Positions 34,689 through 43,925 of a DNA stretch of 64,000 nt are shown piece by piece (the first letter of the stretch is position 1; each line of letters opens with the position of its first letter). Made by a program: the position numbers and the translations under genes. The notes under the pieces were generated by a model. That model was not told the origin of the DNA, made no database searches, and was given only the letters and a program-made list of their open reading frames with translations. The DNA is from Secundilactobacillus silagincola (lineage in GTDB: Bacteria > Bacillota > Bacilli > Lactobacillales > Lactobacillaceae): contig NZ_BCMJ01000002.1 in assembly GCF_002583405.1 (NCBI RefSeq), positions 124,001-188,000 on the forward strand, in the 5' to 3' direction.

Positions 34689-36386
34689 ATGACTGAGTCA
34701 GGAAAAGTAGAAACATCTGCGTTATATATGAATCCAGATCGAGAAATTGCTGTACTTAATTACACGAACAAGTATGTTTCCGATATCTTTACCTTAATCA
34801 ATAGTAAAGAGCTCGAGGAAGTTGTCCGCTTATTTTTAGATGATCGACGTCATACCGCCGAGAGTCAGCGAAGCGATTTTGAGGATACAGATCCCAAAAC
34901 TTACATCGATACACTGAAGGCAGTTTTGCTTGATCGTTCTGACGCTTTTGATACGTATAAGCGTGAGGAAATTCTGCTAAGCGTTGAAGACTTGTATTCA
35001 TATTACCGGTCATATCTTAGAATTGGTGTTGTTAACTTGCATGGGAGTGAAGCTACCGCAAAGAACTTCATGCAAATGGATAATAAATTCAACGATGTTG
35101 TGATTGAAGCTTACCGGACAATTGAAGAAAAGCTGCAGGGATTCCGTAATAAAACTTATCGTCAGGTAAGTGCTGGGACTTCTGCATGTGTTCTGACGCA
35201 ATCGTTAGACTGGCCGATTCCACATGGTTATGAAGCATTGAAGCCAATTCGCTTCTTAGAGACTTTGATGTTACGGCCACCAATGATGATGAAGACACCT
35301 TCAAACAGACGTGAGGGAACGTTTACAGCCGTTCCTGATAATCCAATTGACAAATTCCATGGCTCACGTAGCGAATGGTACTGCTTCCCAGCTAAAATCG
35401 GTGAAAGTTTAGCTTACATTTACTTCCATCGGGATTACTTTGTCAGCGGTATTTCACTGGCTAACTTATTCGAAGTTGCCAGTGCTAAGGAAGTTGCCGG
35501 TCATAAACCAGATGAAATCTTACTATTTGGTTTACCAGAGACTGAAGGCGATGTTTGCCACTATCACCATGATGAAGAAAACGACATCTGGGTCGGTGAA
35601 GTACCATACAACGATAAGACCACGTACTTTGGCTACATGAAGAAGATGTGCTTAACGTTGCATAACTTACACATGATCTACGAAAACCGTTTGCCAATTC
35701 ACGGTTCAATGGTTCGGATCAAGTTCGCTAACGGTAAGAATAAGAACGTGGTCTTCTTCGGTGATTCCGGTGCCGGGAAGTCAGAATCTTTGGAAGCTTT
35801 GCAGGAAATTGCGGACGATAAGATTTTGAGTCTTGAAACGATTTTTGATGACATGGGCAGTTTCACCTTAACGGATGATGATTTGTATGCGCAAGGAACC
35901 GAAATTGGGGCCTTTGTTCGACTGGATGATTTAAGCTCAGCCGTGGCCTTCAATAACATGGATCGTGGTGTGTACTTGAACCCAGACCGTAAGAATGCGC
36001 GGGTTATTATTCCCGCTGATTCGTATAACCGAGTTGTGGGCCATCATGGCGTTGATATGTGGGTCTATGCAAACAATTACGATAAAGATATTGGTATTCA
36101 CCGTTTCGATAATGAAGAGGAAGCTAAGGCAACCTTCATCGAAGGTAAGCGGTTTGCTTTGGGGACAACGGATGAAGTTGGGATGAGTACGACCTTCTTT
36201 GCGAACCCATTTGGACCAGTCCAAGAAGAAGCAAAGACGCGGCCAATTATTGATAAGGTATTCAAGCGCTTGTTTGATCAAGGAGTGTATGTAGGTGAAA
36301 TTTACACCCACCTTGGAACTGATAAGAGTAAGGATAGCTTGAATGAAAGTGCTAAAGAGCTGTTGGATGAATTGTGGAACAGCTAG
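34689..36386 (+). CDS. PEPCK/HPr-kinase-like P-loop protein, uncharacterised
   Basis: 565 residues. A P-loop GDSGAGKS at residues about 358-365, inside VVFFGDSGAGKSESLEALQE, resembles the PEPCK and HPr-kinase fold, and IFDDMGSF about 25 residues later may hold the metal Asp pair. The N-terminal half is unlike known PEPCKs, and ATP-PEPCK's GLSGTGKTTL is not present. It may be a degenerate or repurposed PEP carboxykinase or a protein kinase. AAGGGGA precedes the ATG. The stop TAG is the first codon of hairpin element I. Confidence 0.7.
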   Translation: MTESGKVETSALYMNPDREIAVLNYTNKYVSDIFTLINSKELEEVVRLFLDDRRHTAESQRSDFEDTDPKTYIDTLKAVLLDRSDAFDTYKREEILLSVEDLYSYYRSYLRIGVVNLHGSEATAKNFMQMDNKFNDVVIEAYRTIEEKLQGFRNKTYRQVSAGTSACVLTQSLDWPIPHGYEALKPIRFLETLMLRPPMMMKTPSNRREGTFTAVPDNPIDKFHGSRSEWYCFPAKIGESLAYIYFHRDYFVSGISLANLFEVASAKEVAGHKPDEILLFGLPETEGDVCHYHHDEENDIWVGEVPYNDKTTYFGYMKKMCLTLHNLHMIYENRLPIHGSMVRIKFANGKNKNVVFFGDSGAGKSESLEALQEIADDKILSLETIFDDMGSFTLTDDDLYAQGTEIGAFVRLDDLSSAVAFNNMDRGVYLNPDRKNARVIIPADSYNRVVGHHGVDMWVYANNYDKDIGIHRFDNEEEAKATFIEGKRFALGTTDEVGMSTTFFANPFGPVQEEAKTRPIIDKVFKRLFDQGVYVGEIYTHLGTDKSKDSLNESAKELLDELWNS

Positions 36387-36506
36387 AGCGCGAACCGCGG
36401 CGTTTAGATAGCGGCGTGTAAGGCAAGGACCACCTAAATCCCCGAACTTGGGATTTAGGTGGTCCTTGCCTTAAACATAGCTATCTGCCGCGGTGAGCGC
36501 GTTTCA
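36384..36506 (+). repeat. hairpin element I
   Basis: Starts TAGAGCGCGAACCGCGGCG, where TAG is the stop of the preceding gene. ACCGCGGC pairs with GCCGCGGT, AGATAGC with GCTATCT, and TAAGGCAAGGACCACC with its complement, closing at AAATCC/GGATTT, with the GTTT bulge. It ends GAGCGCGTTTCA, where GCGCG pairs with the CGCG near its start. An intrinsic terminator (36520-36573) stands separately behind it. Confidence 0.9.
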
Positions 36507-36519
36507 GAAAAATTAAATT

Positions 36520-36573
36520 AAAAGCAGCTGGATTAAAGTTTTTTCATTGCAAAATTTAATCCAACTGCTTTTT
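36520..36573. terminator. bidirectional terminator
   Basis: AAAAGCAGCTGGATTAAA pairs with TTTAATCCAACTGCTTTT around an 18-base AT-rich loop, between convergent genes. Confidence 0.9.
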
Positions 36574-36589
36574 GTACATATAATCTAGG

Positions 36590-37540
36590 TTATCTCTTTA
36601 AACTATCTAGCAACTGTTTGCCGTTATCATAGAAGATCATTTGTTTCATTGGTTCAGAAACAACGTCGGTATCCGCAAGTGTTTTTGCTAAGTGATCCAC
36701 CAATGGGGCAGGAGTGTAGGGTGAATCAGTACCGTAAAGCAAATGGTTAGGGTTAACCATTTGCAGTAAAGTTGGCAATTGATAGGGTAAAACCTTACCA
36801 GCAACATCAAAGTATTGGTTAGCCATTACTCCAGGCACATCAACTTGACTATCGGTTAGCTCTGAGTTCATTTTCTTTGATAACGCAACTCTATCGGAAA
36901 TAACGGGAAGTAGGGCGCCCGCATGAGGAATAATGAATTTAATGTTTGGATACTTAGTGAAAATATCATTAACCGTCATGTTAACGACGGCACGGGTTGT
37001 GTCAAAGAAAAAGCCCATAACGGCAATGTTGATTTTACTCGACATATTTTTAGTTGCCGGATGTGGTTCATTGGGGTGCAACAGTACTAAAGCGTGGTGC
37101 TCGTTTAGTTTAGACATAATTGGGTCTAGATCAGGATTGCCAAGATATGTCCCATTTGCGTTAGTGGGCAGCGTGAAAGCTACGGTGTTTTTTGAAAGCG
37201 CACGGTCAATCTCACTTAAACTTTCTTCAACATAAGGTAGTGGCAGCGAGGCCGCAAAGCCGATTTTATCAGGGTAATGTTCCTGCTGTTCTGCACCATA
37301 ATCATTGACTTCTGCTGTCATTTCGGCAGTCTGATTAGCATCATAGGCTACTGAGAAATGTGGTGCCGAAGCAGAAATAATTGTGTAATCAATACGTTGT
37401 CTTTCCATAGTTGAAAGCGTTGTGTCGATACTATATGCTGGAGTTGGGCAGTCGTCAGCGTGATCGTTGAACTTTTCCTTGAGAAATTTTTTGTATCCTG
37501 GAGAAAGATAGTGGGCATGGAAATCAATTTTACGATACAT
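36590..37540 (-). CDS. amidohydrolase family protein (ACMSD/decarboxylase-like)
   Basis: 316 residues of the amidohydrolase-2 superfamily. IDFHAHYLSP (first metal His pair), LVLLHPNEPHP, FIIPHAGALLP and LLYGTDSPYTP (metal Asp) are visible. Members include gamma-resorcylate, salicylate and ACMS decarboxylases; the substrate here is unknown. It is divergent from a TetR gene across a strong palindrome, so TetR probably represses it in the absence of an aromatic-like inducer. AGGAGG precedes the ATG. Confidence 0.85.
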   Translation of the reverse strand: MYRKIDFHAHYLSPGYKKFLKEKFNDHADDCPTPAYSIDTTLSTMERQRIDYTIISASAPHFSVAYDANQTAEMTAEVNDYGAEQQEHYPDKIGFAASLPLPYVEESLSEIDRALSKNTVAFTLPTNANGTYLGNPDLDPIMSKLNEHHALVLLHPNEPHPATKNMSSKINIAVMGFFFDTTRAVVNMTVNDIFTKYPNIKFIIPHAGALLPVISDRVALSKKMNSELTDSQVDVPGVMANQYFDVAGKVLPYQLPTLLQMVNPNHLLYGTDSPYTPAPLVDHLAKTLADTDVVSEPMKQMIFYDNGKQLLDSLKR

Positions 37541-37563
37541 TATTAAGACCTCCTGATAAATTT

Positions 37564-37600
37564 AATTCACACCGTGTATAATATACTCACGGTGTGAATT
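37564..37600. promoter_or_regulatory. palindromic TetR-type operator over divergent promoters
   Basis: Perfect arms AATTCACACCGTG and CACGGTGTGAATT around an 11-base centre TATAATATACT. The centre supplies a TATAAT box for the plus strand and a TATATTAT for the minus strand, so a bound repressor would block both the regulator and the amidohydrolase. Confidence 0.88.
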
Positions 37601-37632
37601 AATCAAGAGATAAAAAATAGGAAGTGATTAGA

Positions 37633-38193
37633 ATGGCTAGAAAAGCATCTTTAACAACTGAAGTGGTCGTTGCTAAGGCCACCGAAATTGTGAAAGAGTC
37701 AGGGTTTAATGCCTTATCATACCGAGGGTTGGCTCGTGCACTCAACGTTCAGCCGCAAACTTTGTATCGATATGTGGCTAATATTGAAGAATTGCAGGTT
37801 CAAGTAATCCTCACCTTTTTAGATGAATTAATTCAGTATACGCAATCTCAGGTGATTGGCTTTAGTGGCAATCAGGCAATCCTCAAATTTGCTCAAGCCG
37901 TGCTCACTTATTCAAACCACAAATTAACGTTAACCAGTTTGCTTTCAACGTCGGCTGACATTTCGGACAAACGTGAAATTAAAGCAAAATTAATGGCATT
38001 ACGTGAATTGCCAGCTGTAATTTTAAAACGGCAGAGCAGTAAACAGATTGATGTTTCTGGTCGTGTTCAAATGCTAATGAGTTTGATTCTGGGTTTTGCG
38101 GAGTATATTGATATTGGTTTATACGATGGTACGGAAGAACAAGCAGTGGCACTGTTACAAAGTCAAATTGAAAAAATGCTGATTAGCAATTAG
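37633..38193 (+). CDS. TetR-family transcriptional regulator
   Basis: 186 residues with an N-terminal HTH (ALSYRGLARALNVQPQTLYRYVANIEEL) and a helical ligand-binding C-terminus. ATG 37633 is set by GGAAGTGA; the family normally starts a few residues before the first helix. Divergent from the amidohydrolase gene and separated by the palindrome, which is its likely operator. Confidence 0.88.
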   Translation: MARKASLTTEVVVAKATEIVKESGFNALSYRGLARALNVQPQTLYRYVANIEELQVQVILTFLDELIQYTQSQVIGFSGNQAILKFAQAVLTYSNHKLTLTSLLSTSADISDKREIKAKLMALRELPAVILKRQSSKQIDVSGRVQMLMSLILGFAEYIDIGLYDGTEEQAVALLQSQIEKMLISN

Positions 38194-38315
38194 GATTAAG
38201 TGAAAAGGCTCTGTTACGAAATGATTAACATTTGATAAACCCACAGTGTTTCTCTTGCCAGTTACGTGATTTGAAGATATACTACTTTAAAATCGAAATT
38301 AAGAGGGATGATAAC

Positions 38316-38546
38316 GTGCAATTTATTTTTACAAAACTACTATGGTCAACGTTAATGGTCACGGGGCTCATTGGCTCAGTTGTCGGCTTTGTGCTACCAG
38401 TCATCCCGGGCATTCCGTTTTTGATCTTAATGATTTATAGCTTGAAAAAACTATCGCCAAAATTTCACCGCTGGCTAAGTCGGACACGACTGGCTGAATG
38501 GTTAAAGGAACATCAGCCAACTTTAGCAAAATGGTTGGTAAACTAA
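38316..38546 (+). CDS. small membrane protein, DUF454/YbaN-like
   Basis: 76 residues with two hydrophobic helices: LWSTLMVTGLIGSVVGFVLP and IPFLILMIYSLKKLSP, the latter followed by KFHRWLSRTRLAEWL. The order resembles the YbaN/DUF454 pattern but is short. GTG start with GAGGGATG five bases upstream. The frame runs on upstream to 38232 without a ribosome binding site. Confidence 0.7.
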   Translation: MQFIFTKLLWSTLMVTGLIGSVVGFVLPVIPGIPFLILMIYSLKKLSPKFHRWLSRTRLAEWLKEHQPTLAKWLVN

Positions 38547-38556
38547 ATCGTAACGG

Positions 38557-38597
38557 AAAAGGGCTCAAACAGCATTGATTACTGTTTGAGCCCTTTA
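38557..38597. terminator. terminator (bidirectional)
   Basis: AAAAGGGCTCAAACAG, 9-base loop, CTGTTTGAGCCCTTT, then TAATTTT. Confidence 0.92.
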
Positions 38598-38621
38598 ATT
38601 TTAAATCCTGGAATTCTTAAA

Positions 38622-39731
38622 TTAATACTGAATATGCAGCAACTCAGCATGCTTAATATCTTCGATTGTCTTAGTGCCAGCCAATTGCATCACGATCTTC
38701 AACTCATTGTTCAGATGCTCGAAGACTGAGTAAACACCATCAGCACCACCCAGTGCTAAGCCGTAAATTGCGGGACGGCCAATGGCGACTAAATCGGCAC
38801 CTAAAGCAATTGCCTTGAAGACGTCTGAACCGCGACGGACACCGGAATCAAAGATCACTGGTACTTGATGGTTGACGGCTTTAGTGACGCTTTCAAGAAC
38901 GTCAAAGCTAGCTGGGCCACCATTCAATTGACGGCCACCGTGGTTAGAAACGTAAATACCGGCTGCCCCTGCACCGATCGCATAGAGCGCATCTTCAGGC
39001 GATTCAATTCCCTTAACGATTACTGGTAAATCGGTGTAGTCAATGATCCGCTTAACGTCATCTGGACCAATCTTTTGAGCAGCAGAGGCATAAATTTCAG
39101 AAATGCCCTTACCTTCGCCATCGCCTTCACTGAACTTGATTAAGTTAGCCATTGGAATTGGAAATTGGAAATGATTAATAATATCAGCTTCACGATAGCC
39201 ACCAACAGTGGCATCAACGGTGAGGATGATGGCTTTTACGCCAGCTTGCTTAGCTTCATCTAAAAGTGACTTGTTAAAGTCCCAGTCCTTACTCATGTAG
39301 AGCTGGAAGAATTGAGGAGCACCGTCGCCGCCAGCGGCAGTATCCGCAATGGATGTTGATGAATAGGTACTTTGTGCCATTAACCCACCAGCTTTAGCAA
39401 CTCCCTTCGCGGTATCAACTTCACCTTTAGCGTGAGCCAAGCCTTGTGCAGCAGCTGGTGCCATCATGATTGGTGTCTTCAAATCTAAGCCGAAGACCGT
39501 GGTATCAGTCTGTGGATTTTCAATGTTGCTTAGCGCCTTAGGAACGATTTGGCGGTGTTGGAATGCTTTACGATTAGCATTTAATGTCCATTCATCCTCT
39601 GAGCCACTCACGATGTAGCCAAAGCCACCGGTAGGAATAATCTTTTTAGCATCTTCTTCTAGTTGAGTTAGGTTTAAAATATCAAGTGTTTTTTCGTTTT
39701 CGTTTTGTTCGTAACCATTAGTCATAACCAT
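38622..39731 (-). CDS. L-lactate oxidase / FMN-dependent alpha-hydroxyacid oxidase
   Basis: 369 residues, TIM barrel. MMAPAAAQGLAHAKGE, the active-site stretch YVSNHGGRQLNG (catalytic His and substrate Arg) and FDSGVRRGSDVFKAIALGADLVAIGRP (FMN phosphate) are textbook. It oxidises L-lactate with O2 to pyruvate and H2O2. ATG 39731 has GGAGG eight bases upstream; the TTG at 39749 has none. Together with ldh and menG it points to an aerobic side of metabolism. Confidence 0.92.
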   Translation of the reverse strand: MVMTNGYEQNENEKTLDILNLTQLEEDAKKIIPTGGFGYIVSGSEDEWTLNANRKAFQHRQIVPKALSNIENPQTDTTVFGLDLKTPIMMAPAAAQGLAHAKGEVDTAKGVAKAGGLMAQSTYSSTSIADTAAGGDGAPQFFQLYMSKDWDFNKSLLDEAKQAGVKAIILTVDATVGGYREADIINHFQFPIPMANLIKFSEGDGEGKGISEIYASAAQKIGPDDVKRIIDYTDLPVIVKGIESPEDALYAIGAGAAGIYVSNHGGRQLNGGPASFDVLESVTKAVNHQVPVIFDSGVRRGSDVFKAIALGADLVAIGRPAIYGLALGGADGVYSVFEHLNNELKIVMQLAGTKTIEDIKHAELLHIQY

Positions 39732-39831
39732 AATATTTGCCTCCAGCAAAGATAATTATTTTTGATTGACTACAGCTTACTTACTTTTTGTAAGTGAGTC
39801 AAGAATAACCACTTGCTGTTTATCAATTAAA

Positions 39832-39872
39832 AAACCGTTACCCGACTAGAAGCTTGTCAGGTAACGGTTTTG
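39832..39872 (-). terminator. DUF2252 gene terminator
   Basis: AAAACCGTTACC ... GGTAACGGTTTT with an inner GAC/GTC stem; the T-run follows on the minus strand. Confidence 0.88.
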
Positions 39873-39874
39873 TC

Positions 39875-41230
39875 TTATAAACGATACTGTTTAAAGGCTT
39901 CAAAATCTTGATCAACTTGCTGCACGTAAGCAGCCGTCCACGTCTGGATTGCCTGATCAAACTTATCTGAGTGCCCGGTATAACCAAGAATCACGCCAGC
40001 AGTTGGACTTTGTGCATGAGCAATACCCAGTACCCAAGCGCAGGTTTTGGCATAGGCTTCAAACTGATCCCAATCCAGTTCAGATAGTTCGATAGAGGCT
40101 TTCATATCACGGAATTGCCGCACGTAAAAACTCTTCTTTTCCGTGGCAAAGTAACCCAGAAATGAGTCGGATGCAGATTGAAGAATCTTTTGGCAATCAA
40201 CGATCCGCTTACCTTCATTTTGTTCGTACTGAGCATTTGCGTCATCCAGCTCGTCGGCCAGTTGACGATGGGGCAGGGCTTCTTTAATTTGTAAGACCAA
40301 GTGTGAGCCGTCCGTACCCGTCAGCAATAATAGATAACATAATGACCCAAAGCTGCCCACGCCAACACTGTGACGGACGATGTCAGTGACGTGATACTGC
40401 GACAGCATTAAACCAACATCAGTGGGAAGGGTTTGACGGTATTGGGTGAGATATTTCGTAATATGTTTAGTGACCCGGTCGTTGACATGCTGCGTTCGCG
40501 GCGGGTTCTCCTTAAATGAAATTCGACCCTTGCTGTCCGTGATCGTAAACTTGCGAACCACCTGTTCAGAATCACGTTTGCCTGCTTTGGACAAGAATTT
40601 CATCAGTTTTTTGGTGTGCATTTCTTTACTGGGGATCGTGTTCAATATGTTTTCCACGCTGTTTACTGGATAGAAACGATTCAGCGCGGTTTTCTCGAAC
40701 ATATTCTGTAGACTTTTACGGTAGGATTCGCCCAGTTCCTTAACCAAATTCTTTAATTTGTCGTCGCCGAATTGGTGCTCACGGCCTGCCAATAGGGTGC
40801 TGACCGCCAAGCGTTTCACGTCCCACTCAAACGGATTGATGCCAGCTTCATCGAAATCGTTTAAATCAAATAGGAGGTGTCGCTCTGGTGAGCCAAAGAA
40901 ACCAAAGTTACCGATATGTGCGTCACCGCAGCTAACTGCGTGAATGGGCGAATTATCCTGATGGGTCAGGTCAGCTTCCATTAATTCAGCGGTCCCCCGA
41001 AAAAAGGTGAAACTAGACTGGCTCATGCGCTGAGTCCGTTCTGGTAGCAGCTCGGGAATCAGAATTGAGCGAACCTGATCCATTAATTGGTTGGGATCAC
41101 GATCAGTTGGCAGATATTCGCCCAGTGTCTCAAATGGGTACGCTGAACGGAGCTTCTTACCAAGTTTCTGTTGGTCTTTCAATGATTGCTGCACAACTAA
41201 CTGACTAAAATCGAACGGCTTAACACTCAT
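39875..41230 (-). CDS. DUF2252 family protein
   Basis: 451 residues. FFRGTAELMEADL, SCGDAHIGNFGFFGSPERHLLFDLNDFDEA and WDVKRLAVS are the family signature and resemble the catalytic part of aminoglycoside/choline phosphotransferases (HxxN and DFD-like DLNDFDE). A kinase role is inferred, no substrate known. AGGTGA precedes the ATG. Confidence 0.9.
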   Translation of the reverse strand: MSVKPFDFSQLVVQQSLKDQQKLGKKLRSAYPFETLGEYLPTDRDPNQLMDQVRSILIPELLPERTQRMSQSSFTFFRGTAELMEADLTHQDNSPIHAVSCGDAHIGNFGFFGSPERHLLFDLNDFDEAGINPFEWDVKRLAVSTLLAGREHQFGDDKLKNLVKELGESYRKSLQNMFEKTALNRFYPVNSVENILNTIPSKEMHTKKLMKFLSKAGKRDSEQVVRKFTITDSKGRISFKENPPRTQHVNDRVTKHITKYLTQYRQTLPTDVGLMLSQYHVTDIVRHSVGVGSFGSLCYLLLLTGTDGSHLVLQIKEALPHRQLADELDDANAQYEQNEGKRIVDCQKILQSASDSFLGYFATEKKSFYVRQFRDMKASIELSELDWDQFEAYAKTCAWVLGIAHAQSPTAGVILGYTGHSDKFDQAIQTWTAAYVQQVDQDFEAFKQYRL

Positions 41231-41388
41231 TACGTTTCACCTCAGTATTAGAATTACTATCTCTAGTTTAACACGTGACACCTTTAAGGAATGCCTTATT
41301 TACAGAGGTTTACATTGAGTTTACGTTGGGTTATCAATTGATTTTAATGGGTTACAAAATTGTAAATTAAGTTTAACTGGCCGTTAAT

Positions 41389-41694
41389 TTAATAACCAGC
41401 AGTAAAGGCTAATACTATCAATATTGAGGAAAATAAAAGGATAGGAAGTAGCGTGCCTAAAATAAGACATAGAATTAGATTTAGGTTAGTTTTGCAGAGG
41501 CGAAAAGTAAGTAAGTCAACACACATAAAATAAGAAAACGAGATTAGTCCAATCGCAAAATTTTGAGTCGCTCTGAAGAAATTTAACACAATTGCTAAAA
41601 CTAGAGCAGTCCCGACTATTATTTGCATTATACGATACGATTTATGGGTAAACTGTGTGGCAAACGTTTCTTTTATTGACTTCATATTAATCAT
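41389..41694 (-). CDS. small three-helix membrane protein (possible immunity-type protein)
   Basis: 101 residues with hydrophobic helices at about 24-40, 47-60 and 74-98 and a basic N-terminus. TAGGAG lies six bases before the ATG. It follows a minus-strand small-peptide ORF (41721-41864). Not recognised; the arrangement of a tiny secreted peptide and a small membrane protein recalls bacteriocin and immunity pairs, which is inference only. Confidence 0.65.
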   Translation of the reverse strand: MINMKSIKETFATQFTHKSYRIMQIIVGTALVLAIVLNFFRATQNFAIGLISFSYFMCVDLLTFRLCKTNLNLILCLILGTLLPILLFSSILIVLAFTAGY

Positions 41695-41720
41695 GATTAA
41701 CTCCTAATTTTTGGTTGAAT

Positions 41721-41864
41721 TTATTGTTTTTGTGCCTCTGTTTGAGTTTTATCAGGTGTTGTAAGCAGCATGTGTCTGCTGTACATTTACACCTGATTCA
41801 ATAATACCGTACTCAATAGTGCAGTAGCAAAAGCTAATGATAAATATTTAATAAAAGATTTCAT
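41721..41864 (-). pseudogene. candidate small secreted-peptide gene, apparently interrupted
   Basis: AGGGAGAG precedes ATG 41864. The frame gives MKSFIKYLSLAFATALLSTV then LLNQV, a good signal peptide, and meets TAA at 41787-41789, followed directly by ATG and 21 more in-frame codons to TAA 41721-41723 (ending TTPDKTQTEAQKQ). A shifted frame across the gap reads VNVQQTHAAYNT with an AxA-type cleavage context. Either this is a broken precursor gene, two tiny peptides, or a sequence error. Confidence 0.4.
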
Positions 41865-42157
41865 AAGAAAAGCTCTCCCTAAGACTTGATGACTAATACG
41901 TATTAGTGAGTTGCTGTTAACATCACTAGATTATTCGTAAGTACCTACTTTGGGGAGAATCGGAATGCTTACCTTCTGGTTTGGCAACCATTAGTTGCAT
42001 TAAATAAAGGAAATTAGTACACGGAAAGACATGGTGCAAGCGAAATTGAAAGATGGTAAAATTGTAAGGGTATTCAGAGAATACAGAAAATGAAATTATT
42101 TAGTAAAATTTTTACTCTTTTTCCGGTTTTCGGCTTATACTGAAAGCGGAAGCATTA
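41865..42157. promoter_or_regulatory. divergent control region of the small-peptide locus and pgcA
   Basis: A perfect 16-base palindrome ACTAATACGTATTAGT lies at 41892-41907. It overlaps a possible minus-strand promoter (TTAACA, 16 bases, TATTAG). Toward pgcA, TTTAGTAAAA at 42099-42108 is part of AGTAAAATTTTTACT, a near-palindrome also related to a sequence before galK; TTATACT near 42136 may be the -10 box. No gene is seen. Confidence 0.55.
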
Positions 42158-42196
42158 TTGAGAACACAACTTAAACTTAAGAGGAGTGGCGATACG

Positions 42197-43924
42197 ATGA
42201 CTTGGCAAGATAATTATCAAGTATGGAAGAACTATCAAGACTTAGATCCAGCATTAGCACAAGAATTAGCAGATATGGCTGATGACCAAGAGGCACTAGA
42301 AAACGCCTTTACCAAACCAATGGCCTTTGGAACTGCGGGTATGCGGGGGCTGATTGGTCCCGGAATCGGACAAATGAACCTTTATACCGTTGGGGCCGCC
42401 GCTGAGGGATTGGCTCGCTTTATGGATACCCTGGACGATAAGGATAAGCAACGCGGTGTGGCAATCAGTTTTGACTCGCGTTATCAATCGCGTGAATTTG
42501 CACACCATTCAGCACAGGTTCTTGGTGCACACGGGATTCCAAGTTTTGTCTTCGACGATATTCGGCCTACACCAGAACTTTCTTTTGCGGTTCGTCACTT
42601 GCACACCTACGCCGGTATTATGATTACCGCTAGCCATAACCCTAAACAGTACAACGGGTTTAAGATCTACGGTCCCGATGGTGGTCAAATGCCACCAAAG
42701 GCTGCTGATCAGATCACTGAATACGTTAACGGTATCGATAACATGTTCACCGTTAAAACTGTGAAGGAAACAACGCTCAGGAAGCAAAATCTCGTTCATA
42801 TCATTGGTGAAGATGTTGATGAAGATTATTTAGCCGGTGTTAAAGCCGTTTCGGTTAACCCTAAACTGATTGATGAAGTTGGTAAAGACATGACCTTGAT
42901 TTACACGCCATTGCATGGGACCGGTCACATCATCGGTTACCGGGCATTGAAGGACGCTGGTTACGACCACTTTACGATGGTCAAAGAACAAGCCATTGCT
43001 GATCCTGAATTTCCAACGGTCACTCATCCAAATCCTGAATTTCCAGAAGCCTTTAACATGGCGATTGAATTAGGTAAAAAGCAAGGCGCTGACTTGTTGG
43101 TTGCTACTGACCCTGACGCCGACCGTTTGGGTGCCGCTGTTCGGATGCCAAACGGTGAGTATCAACTAATGACTGGGAATCAAATCGCCTCTGTTTTGCT
43201 GAACTATATTTTGAAGGCTAAGCAGGACGCAGGAAAGTTACCAGCTGACGGCATGGTCGTTAAGTCCATTGTCTCCACCGAATTAGCAACCAAGATTGCT
43301 GATCACTACGGCGTTAAGATGGTCAACGTGCTGACTGGATTCAAGTACATTGCTGAACAGATCAAGCTGGCTGAACAGAATCATGATCACACCTTCCTGT
43401 TTGGGTTTGAAGAAAGTTTCGGCTACCTGATCAACCCGTTTGTTCGTGATAAAGATGCGATTCAATCAACCATTCTATTGGCCGAAGTCGCTGCTGATTA
43501 CAAACAGCAGGGATTGACCCTTTACGATGGCATTCAACAACTTTACAAGACTTATGGCTACTTCAAGGAAAAGACCACTGCCAAGGAGTTCGATGGCGTT
43601 GATGGTGCCGACAAGATGGCCGCTATTATGAAGTCCTTGCGTGACAGCAAACCAACGGAATTTGCTGGTGTTAAGGTTGAGACTACTGATGATTATCAAA
43701 CGCAAGTGGCAACCCACCAAGATGGCAGCACTGAAAAATTGGATTTGCCAGTTTCCAACGTTTTGAAGTATTGGTTAGCAGATGGTACTTGGATTGCTGT
43801 TCGGCCTTCAGGGACTGAACCAAAGATCAAGTTTTACATTGGGACTAATGGTAAAACTGACGAAGAGGCTACTCAAAAGTTAACTGATTTTGAAAATGCT
43901 TTAACTCAGTGGGTTAAGGATTAG
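42197..43924 (+). CDS. pgcA: alpha-phosphoglucomutase / phosphohexomutase
   Basis: Interconverts glucose-1-phosphate and glucose-6-phosphate. 575 residues, the length of firmicute PgcA. The phosphoserine loop MITASHNPKQYNG, metal loop DPDADRLG, sugar loop GFEESFGYL and C-terminal RPSGTEPKIKFY are all present. ATG 42197 is set by AAGAGGAGTG; the frame from 42158 lacks a site. It stands before the gal genes, whose product it channels to glycolysis. A 17-bp-stem terminator follows. Confidence 0.95.
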   Translation: MTWQDNYQVWKNYQDLDPALAQELADMADDQEALENAFTKPMAFGTAGMRGLIGPGIGQMNLYTVGAAAEGLARFMDTLDDKDKQRGVAISFDSRYQSREFAHHSAQVLGAHGIPSFVFDDIRPTPELSFAVRHLHTYAGIMITASHNPKQYNGFKIYGPDGGQMPPKAADQITEYVNGIDNMFTVKTVKETTLRKQNLVHIIGEDVDEDYLAGVKAVSVNPKLIDEVGKDMTLIYTPLHGTGHIIGYRALKDAGYDHFTMVKEQAIADPEFPTVTHPNPEFPEAFNMAIELGKKQGADLLVATDPDADRLGAAVRMPNGEYQLMTGNQIASVLLNYILKAKQDAGKLPADGMVVKSIVSTELATKIADHYGVKMVNVLTGFKYIAEQIKLAEQNHDHTFLFGFEESFGYLINPFVRDKDAIQSTILLAEVAADYKQQGLTLYDGIQQLYKTYGYFKEKTTAKEFDGVDGADKMAAIMKSLRDSKPTEFAGVKVETTDDYQTQVATHQDGSTEKLDLPVSNVLKYWLADGTWIAVRPSGTEPKIKFYIGTNGKTDEEATQKLTDFENALTQWVKD

Positions 43925-43925
43925 T

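Noticed and set aside
35937-36311. 124-codon minus-strand ORF
   Set aside because: Antisense shadow within the P-loop protein gene.
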